31,356 bases of DNA, from positions 1 to 31,356 of the forward strand of contig CAZMZJ010000019.1 in assembly GCA_964570825.1 (NCBI GenBank), read 5' to 3'. Source of the stretch: UMGS1002 sp964570825 (GTDB lineage: Bacteria > Bacillota > Clostridia > Oscillospirales > CAG-272). Positions 14,311-21,821 of the stretch are shown piece after piece (position 1 is the stretch's first letter; every line of letters starts with the position of its first letter). The position numbers and the translations under genes are program-made. A model generated the notes under the pieces. The model searched no databases. It was not told the origin of the DNA and saw only the letters and a program-made list of their open reading frames with translations.

Positions 14311-15954
14311 TTATACATACGCGCCCGTTTTCTTCAGGGTTTTCAAACCGCGGTTTTCTAGTCCGCTATTAACCGTTTTATATGTATAGTTTTTCAGCTC
14401 CTCGTTTCCGATATAAACCTTTATAATCGGTGCGACCTGTGGCTGTCCGCTTCCGAGTGCGTTAATTTGCAACGCTCCGCCAATCCCGTTAACCATCGCC
14501 GAAATGTCCGTGTTTTTCTTAACCGAGTTCCGGATATCCTCGGACGCTTCGGGCATTTCCTGTTCGACCCCGACCGCTATCCCTTGCGGTATCATTTTTC
14601 CAACCGAATCGCGCATTAATTTGCTCGGGCTTGCTATCCCGAAAAAATTCTTAACTGCTTGCCACGCATCTTTTGCAGCGGATGTAACCGAATTAATTAA
14701 GTTCGGTATCGCTTGCTTTACTCCAGAAATAATCCCATCGATAAAACCTTTTCCGAGACTCAACCAATTAATGTCTGTGAATAATTTCGGTAAGGATTTT
14801 GTCATCCCATTAATAATTGCCAAAACTATTTGTGGCGCGGCTTTTATTAGTTCGGGAAGTGCCGTTATAATTCCCTCAATAACAGCCACGACTAAATCTA
14901 TCGCCACGTCTTGCATTTTCCCTATATTATCGAGTATGCCCATTATCAGCGTTATTACTAGCTGAATTGCCGCCGGAATTAAATCTGGCAAATATGCTAT
15001 TAAAAAGTCCGCAAGCGCATATATTATCTCGAACGCGGCATCCATTAATTTCGGTAGTGTCGCGAATATCGTATCGACTAAAAGCGGGATAATCGATAAC
15101 GCTACATCCACGATTTGCGGGAGTGCTTCGATTATTCCGTTTAAGGCATCAGTTATTACCGACTGCAGCATCGCCCCGGCATCCTCTGCGCCGGTTGCTA
15201 AACCCATGAAGCCCTCAACAAGTCGGCTCACCCATGGCATCAGCTCGACACCAATATTTGTCCCGAGCATTTTTACTTTTTCTGTTAATAACGTAATTTG
15301 GTCGTCTAAGCTCTCACCAGCCTTTACCGTTTCGTTATCGATTATTAAACCTAAATCCTCGAACTGCTGAAATAACGCGTCGATGGATCCAACCTCGTCG
15401 TTTAATAATGGGAGCAGCTCTTGTCCGCTCCGTCCGAATAAATCCACGGCAAGCTGTGTTTTTTCGGCACCCTCTTCCATGCCCTGGAGCGCTTCGATTG
15501 CTTTTTTGAATGTTTCCTCGACGGACAAACCCTCAAAATCGGAATAACTCATTCCGAGCCGGTTCATTAATAGAATCTGTTCTGCCTGTCCAGTTGCCGC
15601 TCCGTCCAAAACGGACGTGAACGTTTTCATTCCCATGGTCAGAACGGATATATCCGTTCCGCTCATTTTCATTGCAAGCGCCCATTTCTGGTACGCGTCG
15701 GTCGACATATTCAGCTTTTGGCTTTCTTTTCCTATCTCGTCGGTCGTTTTAATCGAGCCGAGCGTTAATTTTGCGAGCGCTGCGCCCGCAACCATAACGG
15801 CCGAGCCCATGGCAACAAGTGCTTTTCCAGCAACCTTCGCACCGCCCGCAATTTTCTGTCCGAACGTTTTCCCGGAAGCCTCGGAGTCCTTTATCCCTTT
15901 TTGAAACTCTTTGTTATCAAGCGTTATTTTTGCTATGAGATTAAATAAATTCAT
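14311..15954 (-). CDS. Tail tape measure protein
   Basis: 547 residues starting at 15954 after CGAGGTAGC. The N-terminus (NLIAKITLDNKEFQKGI) and the following Gly/Ala-rich hydrophobic segment (residues about 35-65) are typical of tape measures. Long helical stretches and several hydrophobic repeats (around residues 260-400) follow. FFGIASPSKLMRD near residue 440 is a motif common to Bacillota phage tape measures. At this length the tail would be short for a siphovirus (rule-of-thumb 1.5 angstroms per residue, about 80 nm). No embedded lytic transglycosylase or peptidase motif is seen. Confidence 0.93.
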   Translation of the reverse strand: MNLFNLIAKITLDNKEFQKGIKDSEASGKTFGQKIAGGAKVAGKALVAMGSAVMVAGAALAKLTLGSIKTTDEIGKESQKLNMSTDAYQKWALAMKMSGTDISVLTMGMKTFTSVLDGAATGQAEQILLMNRLGMSYSDFEGLSVEETFKKAIEALQGMEEGAEKTQLAVDLFGRSGQELLPLLNDEVGSIDALFQQFEDLGLIIDNETVKAGESLDDQITLLTEKVKMLGTNIGVELMPWVSRLVEGFMGLATGAEDAGAMLQSVITDALNGIIEALPQIVDVALSIIPLLVDTIFATLPKLMDAAFEIIYALADFLIAYLPDLIPAAIQLVITLIMGILDNIGKMQDVAIDLVVAVIEGIITALPELIKAAPQIVLAIINGMTKSLPKLFTDINWLSLGKGFIDGIISGVKQAIPNLINSVTSAAKDAWQAVKNFFGIASPSKLMRDSVGKMIPQGIAVGVEQEMPEASEDIRNSVKKNTDISAMVNGIGGALQINALGSGQPQVAPIIKVYIGNEELKNYTYKTVNSGLENRGLKTLKKTGAYV

Positions 15955-15955
15955 G

Positions 15956-16297
15956 CTACCTCGTGTGCGCGGCTTTAACGCGTGCTATAATTTCCTGCGC
16001 CGATAAATTCTCTTCCTTTTTCGGCTTAGCTTTTCCGAGCATTTGTTTTTCTATCTCAGCCCACCAGTTTTCGGGTTTTCCGTCAGCTTTCACGTCCCTT
16101 TGCGCGATTATATATAACATATCTGCAACATAACGTTTATAAACCCGTTCAATCGTTCTGTCACTGTTTTTAGCGATTAAATATGCATTAATCGACCGAA
16201 GCGACATTGGACGGACTATTTCGTTAAGGAGCGCAATTATGCGCCCCGATACGATTTCTGTGTTTATTTCTTCGGTGTTTGTCCGCCCAACGACGTA
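15956..16297 (-). CDS. Tail assembly chaperone T extension (via -1 frameshift)
   Basis: This frame has no usable start of its own: the ATG at 16207 lacks a ribosome binding site. It is open without stops back to the U-UUU-UUU heptamer in the upstream chaperone gene. A -1 slip there joins 102 residues of the upstream protein to 113 residues (YVVGRTNTEEINTEIV onward) to give a fusion of about 215 residues. This is the classical G/GT arrangement between tail tube and tape measure. The extension binds the tape measure in lambda-type systems. Confidence 0.85.
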   Translation of the reverse strand, partial: YVVGRTNTEEINTEIVSGRIIALLNEIVRPMSLRSINAYLIAKNSDRTIERVYKRYVADMLYIIAQRDVKADGKPENWWAEIEKQMLGKAKPKKEENLSAQEIIARVKAAHTR

Positions 16298-16602
16298 AAA
16301 AAACTTAACAGTTCCTTATCAGACGCGATTTCTTTTATCTGTCCGATCGTTTCCGTAAAACTCTGATCAGCTATTTCTTGTTCCGTTTTCTCGTATACTG
16401 CTCCAAGCAGTTTGTAAACTGCCGGACGATACTTTTTTAAGAATAACGGTATCAGCCCTGCGTAGAGCCCGAACTCGTCGGGCTTTTTCGCTTTTTTCTG
16501 TTTCGAGATTACTTCTCGTAATTCGGTGTCTGCCGAAATCTCAACAATGTAAGGTGTTATCTCGATTAAAACGTCTACTGCTCTATCTGTCGTTAATTTC
16601 AT
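16264..16602 (-). CDS. Tail assembly chaperone (G-type)
   Basis: 112 residues, starting at 16602 after GGGAGGG, helical and Lys/Glu-rich (VISKQKKAKKPDEF in the middle). Its size and place between tail tube and tape measure identify it as the short chaperone. Near its end the codons AGT TTT TTT ACG contain the slippery site. Most ribosomes should read on to the stop at 16264 and make this form; a minority shift into the T frame. Confidence 0.85.
   Translation of the reverse strand: MKLTTDRAVDVLIEITPYIVEISADTELREVISKQKKAKKPDEFGLYAGLIPLFLKKYRPAVYKLLGAVYEKTEQEIADQSFTETIGQIKEIASDKELLSFFTSLGGQTPKK
16297..16303 (-). promoter_or_regulatory. -1 ribosomal frameshift site U UUU UUU
   Basis: Seven Ts on the minus strand are in phase as X-XXY-YYZ (AG T TTT TTT ACG). 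An 8-bp stem with a TAAT loop (16228-16247) lies about 50 bases downstream and may or may not contribute. Confidence 0.85.
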
Positions 16603-16625
16603 TTCACCCTCCCTAATTTTTTATT

Positions 16626-17471
16626 TTATGCAACAGTGAAAACACTTGTCGCGCTCGCCAAGGTCTGTCCGTAAATATCGGTTACCCCGGTTATGTTAAC
16701 AATGTGCAAAGCCGAAGCGAAAGCACTTGTCGGAGTAAACGTTAATACTTTATGTGTCGCATCGTACGAGAACGCCCCATCTATAATCGCTCCGCTTGAT
16801 GCCAAAACAACCGTAACCGCATGGCTCGAAATTGCGTTATTAAATGTCATCACAACACTCTCAACTGCTCCGGTCGAACCGGCTGTAGGAGCAATACTCG
16901 AGAGAGAAATTGCAGCAGCAGTCGCTACGGACTTATCCAAATAGATTATGAACGGGGGAGTATCGAGCGTTGCTGCGGTGTAATTTCCGCGCACGTCGAT
17001 ATCGTACTTCCCAGTGTCTTTATCCGCAAAACTTAACTGCACTCCGTTATTATTTAGCGCGTTCTTTATGCAAATCGCGAATATCTTTCCGTCACTAGTA
17101 TTTCCGGATACCCACAAATCAGCATATTCGCTATCTGGGACTAACCCTTGCGCCGGGGTAATCGTTGTTACGTTCGCATCCGTTGCTGCTGAACCATATC
17201 CGGCTGCAAGCAGTAATCCGGCTTCGGTCAATTCGACGGCTGAGCATTTCAAACTGACCTCCCACTCATCGATAACCATGAACCCTTTTGTATTCTTTCT
17301 TAATCCGTTCAATCCAGGAACCCTGAATTCCGGTGTCGCGGTAAAAGTTCCTCCGCCCGTTGTCGCTCCAAGCTCTCCAGTGGGCCCTGACCCGAACGTA
17401 TAACCCGTTGAAAGCACGAACATGTTCAAAGCTATATTCTGTGCTGTTTCTGTTCTAATTGGTGTTAACAT
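16626..17471 (-). CDS. Major tail tube protein with C-terminal Ig-like domain
   Basis: 281 residues starting at 17471 after AAAGGAG. Residues 1-185 form the tube domain (LTPIRTETAQNIALNMFVLSTG, later EWEVSLKCSAVELTEAGLLLAAGYG). Residues about 190-281 form a separate bacterial Ig-like domain of the SbsA/Big_5 type (SLSSIAPTAGSTGAV ... LTFTPTSAFASALHIVNITG). Such add-on domains decorate the tail surface and are thought to bind weakly to carbohydrate or mucus. A promoter-like sequence precedes the gene, consistent with high demand. Confidence 0.85.
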   Translation of the reverse strand: MLTPIRTETAQNIALNMFVLSTGYTFGSGPTGELGATTGGGTFTATPEFRVPGLNGLRKNTKGFMVIDEWEVSLKCSAVELTEAGLLLAAGYGSAATDANVTTITPAQGLVPDSEYADLWVSGNTSDGKIFAICIKNALNNNGVQLSFADKDTGKYDIDVRGNYTAATLDTPPFIIYLDKSVATAAAISLSSIAPTAGSTGAVESVVMTFNNAISSHAVTVVLASSGAIIDGAFSYDATHKVLTFTPTSAFASALHIVNITGVTDIYGQTLASATSVFTVA

Positions 17472-17495
17472 TTTTATTTTCTCCTTTTTGTTTTA

Positions 17496-17524
17496 ATTAT
17501 AACGATATTATTTGTAATATGCAA
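17496..17524 (-). promoter_or_regulatory. Internal late promoter before the tail tube (TTGCAT-17-TATAAT)
   Basis: Minus-strand TTGCAT (17524-17519) and TATAAT (17501-17496) are 17 bases apart, about 25 bases before the tail tube ATG. It also holds a TTTGTAAT half-site like those at the early promoters (17511-17518). Confidence 0.55.
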
Positions 17525-17873
17525 CTATGTCTAAATTTACCATAACGGACCTGACGTCAGCATCTCGGTTTGTGTTGTTTTGCGCGAACGGGTCGCCCTT
17601 TCTTACCCATAAAATGCAGTCTGTTCCGACTATCCTGGCTCCAGCATGACCAAGCGCAGTCTGTAGTTTATCAACGTATGAGTACGCCTCGGAATAATCT
17701 TTTTCGGCGCGCGTCCAAATAATCACTTGCTGTAAATATGAACGCCCGAATGCCGAAATCCCATAACTTAACGTTGCATACGGCAAACTCGCATTTTTTG
17801 GAACCGGGTCGGAGTATGTCTTTATAACATTATCGTTCAACCACTGAATAAGCGTTCTACTTTGATTCGTCAT
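17508..17873 (-). CDS. Tail terminator-type protein, 121 aa
   Basis: I start it at 17873 (MTNQSRTLIQWLNDN), where GGAGG precedes the ATG and the ATG overlaps the previous stop. The protein has a helical N-terminus, then beta strands ending in SVMVNLDIVAYYK. The fold order, length and position just before the tail tube fit the tail terminator/tail completion family (lambda U-like). The assignment rests on position and overall pattern. Confidence 0.7.
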   Translation of the reverse strand: MTNQSRTLIQWLNDNVIKTYSDPVPKNASLPYATLSYGISAFGRSYLQQVIIWTRAEKDYSEAYSYVDKLQTALGHAGARIVGTDCILWVRKGDPFAQNNTNRDADVRSVMVNLDIVAYYK

Positions 17874-18205
17874 TCTTCCTCCGTATGCCGTCTCGCGTTC
17901 CACTGCCGGATTGTTTTCATGCAACCCGACTGCTGGTTCCCGATTAATACCGAGCTTGACAGCTGGGCACTGTTCGACCCGCTTATAACGATATCTCCCG
18001 TTTGTGGGATTGTCGATTCCGTCATGAAAACGAATTCTTCTGGATTCCCGAGCTTTTGCGCTATATATGCTTCACGCGGACTTAATCGCTCCAATAAACC
18101 TTTAACCGTTCCGAGCGAGGTGTACGTGGTCGTTACTCCACCCACGTGATTATCCGTTTCAGATGGGCGTTTCAGCGTTATATCAACAAAATAATTCTGT
18201 ATCAT
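17870..18205 (-). CDS. Head-closure / head-tail adaptor protein
   Basis: 111 residues starting at 18205 in an ATGA overlap with the preceding gene. The beta-rich pattern VDITLKRPSETDNHVGG ... GTVKGLLERLSPREAYIAQK ... IPQTGDIVI is typical of the SPP1 gp16/phage head-tail adaptor family that plugs the connector. The order between the gp10-like protein and the tail terminator agrees. Confidence 0.7.
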   Translation of the reverse strand: MIQNYFVDITLKRPSETDNHVGGVTTTYTSLGTVKGLLERLSPREAYIAQKLGNPEEFVFMTESTIPQTGDIVISGSNSAQLSSSVLIGNQQSGCMKTIRQWNARRHTEEE

Positions 18206-18621
18206 AATTTACCCTTAAATATCTCTTTTGCTAAATCCTGATACTTGCCCCAATTCGGCTCGATCCCGTTCTCCATGAACTTACGCCCTTTTTGTTTCTT
18301 ACTTCCGTTATTAACCTCGTCAGCGTATTCTACGTTCGTTCCGAGAATAACAGTATTCTCTAATCCTTTCCCGGAAAGCGCGTCTGAACTGTCTGCGTTG
18401 TTATCATAAACGCCGCTCTCTTCCTCGGGCGTTACGAACGAGATGCTCCCACGAAGTCTGCCCGTGTCGACTATATCGCGTCCGGTAAAATCAGGCTTGG
18501 ACATATATTTAACTATATCTCCTTGCGCCGTTACTCCAATCGCATACAACGCGCGACCCATAGCTTTTCCGAACTCGGCCTCGACTTTCATTGTATTATT
18601 CTCGAGCTTAACATCAACCAT
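18202..18621 (-). CDS. HK97 gp10-like neck protein
   Basis: 139 residues. It shows the HK97-gp10 pattern: an N-terminal helix (GKAMGRALYAIGVTAQGDIVKYM), GRDIVDTGRLRGSISF, then VILGTNVEYADEVNNGSKKQKGRKFMENGI and a final helix. The ATG lies inside the end of the upstream gene (18614), with only a weak ribosome binding site, so translational coupling is likely. It is a head-tail joining component. Confidence 0.85.
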   Translation of the reverse strand: MVDVKLENNTMKVEAEFGKAMGRALYAIGVTAQGDIVKYMSKPDFTGRDIVDTGRLRGSISFVTPEEESGVYDNNADSSDALSGKGLENTVILGTNVEYADEVNNGSKKQKGRKFMENGIEPNWGKYQDLAKEIFKGKL

Positions 18622-19075
18622 AAATCCGCACCCGGTTCAAAAAATAATATCGCGATACGAACGGTTTTCTGTAAGGCGCGAGCTCTCTTTTGTATGCCGT
18701 TGCGCCATCCACGGTTAAACCATCGACAACGTTATATGAAACCGAATAATTCGGGATGCTCTCACTCGAAACGCCCGCATTCGAGAACCCCTCGACTTTT
18801 GCCGATAATGCGATTAATTCAGGCGGGATTGCTAACCCGACTATATAACCGCTGAATTCTTCGTCCACGAGCGTTTCTGTTAGTGTGATTGTCCCTGTTC
18901 CGACAGTCGCTATTTTATAAACGCCATCATTTAACAGGCTATCCATAATACGAACATACTGCCCGACTTTATAATCCCCGCGAACGGTCGACACGGAATT
19001 CTCCGAGATGGCATATTTGCCATACTCGGAGGTCCGCTCAAAATAATTATTAATCGCTTGTAATGTTGCGTACAT
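18614..19075 (-). CDS. Head-tail connector protein
   Basis: 153 residues starting at 19075 with AAGGA. An N-terminal helical segment and a central beta domain (VRGDYKVGQYVRIMDSLLNDGVY) are followed by helices (LIALSAKVEGF) and an ending typical of connector proteins. It is directly after the capsid gene, the position of SPP1 gp15/HK97 gp6-type connectors. The inserted beta domain is unusual for short gp15 proteins and may be an extra fold. Confidence 0.7.
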   Translation of the reverse strand: MYATLQAINNYFERTSEYGKYAISENSVSTVRGDYKVGQYVRIMDSLLNDGVYKIATVGTGTITLTETLVDEEFSGYIVGLAIPPELIALSAKVEGFSNAGVSSESIPNYSVSYNVVDGLTVDGATAYKRELAPYRKPFVSRYYFLNRVRIYG

Positions 19076-19084
19076 TTTTTATCC

Positions 19085-20317
19085 TTATGCAGTTACAGGC
19101 CCGGCAATTCCGGTTGCTACTGGTAGTAATGAGCTCGCATCGGCTTCAACAACTCTGACATACCCGTTTGCAGCAAGTACGATAACTCCGTTTGCTGGAA
19201 GCGCAGTCCATGTTGAGGTGTTTAAAGCGGTGTTGGCAGTAGGTGCATTTATTGTTGCCGAAGCGTCAACAGCATAGTAGTACTTGTTTCCGATTTTTGG
19301 CTTATTCGGAGTTACTGTTACTTTGTTAACAGCTGCGGCCACAGTTATCGCTCCAAGAGTTGTCAATGTAGCTTGAACTTGAACGTTTTCAATTCTTGCA
19401 ATTGCTCGGGTATTTTTCACCGCTAAGCCAGCTACGAATTCAACGTCTCCGGATTTTACTGCTCCGGCTGTTGCAAAATCGGGTAGTCTGCTCGAAATTG
19501 CTTTATCGCCCTTCAGTGTTATTCCGTGAGCGCCGCTCATCGATAACGCGACTAAATAAATGTCTGACTTTCCACTTGCATCGTCAATCGGGATAATTTC
19601 GGTATCGCTACCCAAAGCGTCGTTATAATACCTGCCAAGGTCAACGAGAGGAATTCCGTCATATGCTCTTGTGGGTTTCCCGAACGCATCCTCGCCTTGT
19701 GTTAAATATCCCAGCATCTTCGCAGCAGCTTGGATTTTAACGATTGTTTTGCTGTTCGCCAAAATATATGTAGGTCTCTCTTTCATTGCCAAAATGGCAG
19801 TGTCGAGCGCCTCGGTTAATTTTAGTGCGGTTGCAGCAGAAACAGTCGAGAGGTCAATTCCAGACCCGTCAAAATCGGTAACACTTCCGTCCACGATTTC
19901 TGCGAGTCCATCAAACTCGGTTGCTACGTCTTTATTCCCATTTATAAACAAATAGTGATAACGATTTACTGTTGCTTGAATTTTCTCTTCAGTTTGGAAT
20001 GCGATTTCATCTGGTGCTGCTTCTGCGAGCACTCTGTCAATTTCGTATTTTCCGCCCATTATTTTTAAATCGGTGGTAACTGCTTCTTTAGTTGCGGGTG
20101 CAGCGGTATAATCGCTGTTAACATCTCTGCCCTCTGCGGCTGGGGACGTTTTCACTCGAATATATCCGTATGTCAGCGTGCTCCCACCACTGGGTGAAAT
20201 GCAGTTATCGAATGGCATCGCTGCCAAAATTGGTGATTTTCTTAAAAACGTGTCAATAACCATTTGGTCATATTTGTCCGCTCTTCCGACTTTAATATCA
20301 TTTAATGTAATAGCCAT
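19085..20317 (-). CDS. Major capsid protein with extra C-terminal domain
   Basis: 410 residues starting at 20317 after AAAGGAG. The HK97-type shell protein occupies about residues 1-310: an N-terminal arm (AITLNDIKVGRADKYDQMVI), then KIMGGKYEIDRVLAEAAP and a P-domain segment ending VEFVAGLAVKNTRAIARIE. The remaining 95 residues (VQATLTTLGAITVAAAV onward) form a separate beta-rich, Thr/Ala-rich domain, probably an external decoration. There is no sign of a separate decoration-protein gene. Confidence 0.9.
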   Translation of the reverse strand: MAITLNDIKVGRADKYDQMVIDTFLRKSPILAAMPFDNCISPSGGSTLTYGYIRVKTSPAAEGRDVNSDYTAAPATKEAVTTDLKIMGGKYEIDRVLAEAAPDEIAFQTEEKIQATVNRYHYLFINGNKDVATEFDGLAEIVDGSVTDFDGSGIDLSTVSAATALKLTEALDTAILAMKERPTYILANSKTIVKIQAAAKMLGYLTQGEDAFGKPTRAYDGIPLVDLGRYYNDALGSDTEIIPIDDASGKSDIYLVALSMSGAHGITLKGDKAISSRLPDFATAGAVKSGDVEFVAGLAVKNTRAIARIENVQVQATLTTLGAITVAAAVNKVTVTPNKPKIGNKYYYAVDASATINAPTANTALNTSTWTALPANGVIVLAANGYVRVVEADASSLLPVATGIAGPVTA

Positions 20318-20344
20318 TTTTTAGTTCTCCTTTTTTTATATAAA

Positions 20345-20887
20345 TTATTTTGCTGCCCCTAATTTTTCCGCCACGGCACTCGCAAGCGTCATGGGCTTTT
20401 GTGGTGCAGGAGTTGGTGGGGTTCCCGCCTGCGCACCGCCAGTTTCGGTTCTAGTCACAAAATCTGCATAGTTTTTGCTAATCGGTTCGATAAACTTTTC
20501 CGAGTTCTTAACTGCACCTGTTTCGTCAATCTCTAGTCCATCAACGCTCTCGCGCTCGGCTTTCAAAATCAATTTTGCAGCTTTTTCGTTGTACCCTTTT
20601 TCGGATAATAGCTTCATTGCTGCGCTTTCTTTCTTCGCTCGAACCTGGGCCGTCTCCGTTTCGGTTTTGAACTTTCGCAGTTCCTCGACTTCGGCTAAAA
20701 CTTTCGGATCGAATTTTTTCAGATCCTCGATCTTCGATATGTCAATTCCCTCGAACTTCGCTAGCTCATTCTTATGCGTGGCTTTCAACGTCTCTATGTC
20801 TTTACCGTTTTCGCTCATAACAAAATCGATAATTTCTTTCGCGTTTTCAATGCCTTGCATTTTTGCTTCTAATTCTGCTCTTTTCAT
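20345..20887 (-). CDS. Scaffold protein (GP20-like)
   Basis: 180 residues, starting at 20887 with AAGGAG. Highly helical, Lys/Glu-rich with coiled-coil character (EVEELRKFKTETETAQVRAKKE) and a Pro/Gly linker before a short C-terminal helix (TLASAVAEKLG). This is the phage minor structural GP20/scaffold pattern. It assists shell assembly and is located, as usual, directly upstream of the capsid gene. Confidence 0.9.
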   Translation of the reverse strand: MKRAELEAKMQGIENAKEIIDFVMSENGKDIETLKATHKNELAKFEGIDISKIEDLKKFDPKVLAEVEELRKFKTETETAQVRAKKESAAMKLLSEKGYNEKAAKLILKAERESVDGLEIDETGAVKNSEKFIEPISKNYADFVTRTETGGAQAGTPPTPAPQKPMTLASAVAEKLGAAK

Positions 20888-21024
20888 AAATACTCCTTTT
20901 TACGCGTTTTTACGGGTCGCGCCCCGATAGGATTTTTTACTATCCGAATTTTTACGAGTTCGGCTTCTCTTATATCTTTACGCCCTTTTATTTCGGACGC
21001 TCGATTATATTTATCATAGTGCAT
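20884..21024 (-). CDS. Small basic protein overlapping the minor head gene, 46 aa
   Basis: What looks like a 100-base gap between minor head protein and scaffold is filled by an open frame. It starts at ATG 21024 inside the minor head gene and ends in a TGA that overlaps the scaffold ATG (20884-20887). The product (ending RPVKTRKKEYL) is basic. There is no Shine-Dalgarno at its start, so it would rely on coupling. The precise ATGA junction is the main support. Confidence 0.55.
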   Translation of the reverse strand: MHYDKYNRASEIKGRKDIREAELVKIRIVKNPIGARPVKTRKKEYL

Positions 21025-21821
21025 CTACAGTTAATTACGTTCCAGGCACTCCCGCTTTCGTCTCCGGGATACATTAATCTTTCCCCGCCTACTATAAATG
21101 GTTCATCAATATCTACTATCTGTCCGTCTGCTTCTCCATGCTCTGGTCTTGTCCTGCTGTCCCCAGTCGATATCCACTGCTTTTTCATTTTGAAACCAAG
21201 CTTTTCACCGTGCTCGCCTACATCCTGCTTCGCACTGTTCTCGACGCGCGTCGTTTCGGTTCGGGCTATCCTTATACTCTCCGATAACGTCTTATTCGTT
21301 ATCTCCTGCATCCGTTTCGCCAAATTAGGTATGCTTTCACCTTGCATTATACCAGTCAGCAAACTCCTTGTCAATTCCCGTTCTATATCCGCTCTAGATA
21401 ATAATGAGTCGAGGGCTAACTGCTTGAACGGAGTGACCTGTCCCGTTAATACCGACTTAATTGCGGACCGCCCGAGCGTCGGGAACACGATATCTTTCGG
21501 AAATATTTCACGCGCAGCGTTATAATTCACTCCGTAAACGTCCGCCATTTTCCCGTTTATCATTTTCACGGCCTCGGCATTCGTGTCCCGAAGTACCTCG
21601 GATATCTGCGTTTCGAGCGCACGCAACCGTCCATATTTTTGGAATTCTGCGTATCTCTCCGTCGCGCTCATTTCCGGACTGATTTTTACTTTCTCGAATA
21701 TCGTGTCTGCTTTTTTCTTAATCTCTGCGTATGATTTCGAGTATAACGCTTTTATCTCCTTTTCCATCGTGAACAGCTCTTTATCTGTCCAAACTCGAGC
21801 CGCTCTCGAAAATTTATCCAT
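20988..21821 (-). CDS. Minor head protein (SPP1 gp7 / Mu F-like)
   Basis: 277 residues starting at 21821 (MDKFSRAARVW), with GAGGG upstream and overlapping the portal stop. The N-terminal half is helical. The C-terminal half has the phage head morphogenesis signature: RIARTETTRVENSAKQD, KKQWISTGDSRTRPEHGEADGQ, a YPGD turn and a final NVINCRC. SPP1 gp7-type proteins bind the portal and affect DNA exit. Confidence 0.93.
   Translation of the reverse strand: MDKFSRAARVWTDKELFTMEKEIKALYSKSYAEIKKKADTIFEKVKISPEMSATERYAEFQKYGRLRALETQISEVLRDTNAEAVKMINGKMADVYGVNYNAAREIFPKDIVFPTLGRSAIKSVLTGQVTPFKQLALDSLLSRADIERELTRSLLTGIMQGESIPNLAKRMQEITNKTLSESIRIARTETTRVENSAKQDVGEHGEKLGFKMKKQWISTGDSRTRPEHGEADGQIVDIDEPFIVGGERLMYPGDESGSAWNVINCRCTMINIIERPK

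Noticed and set aside
15956..16207. Independent gene starting at ATG 16207
   Set aside because: No ribosome binding site, and the frame is open back to a phased slippery site, so it is better read as the frameshift extension.
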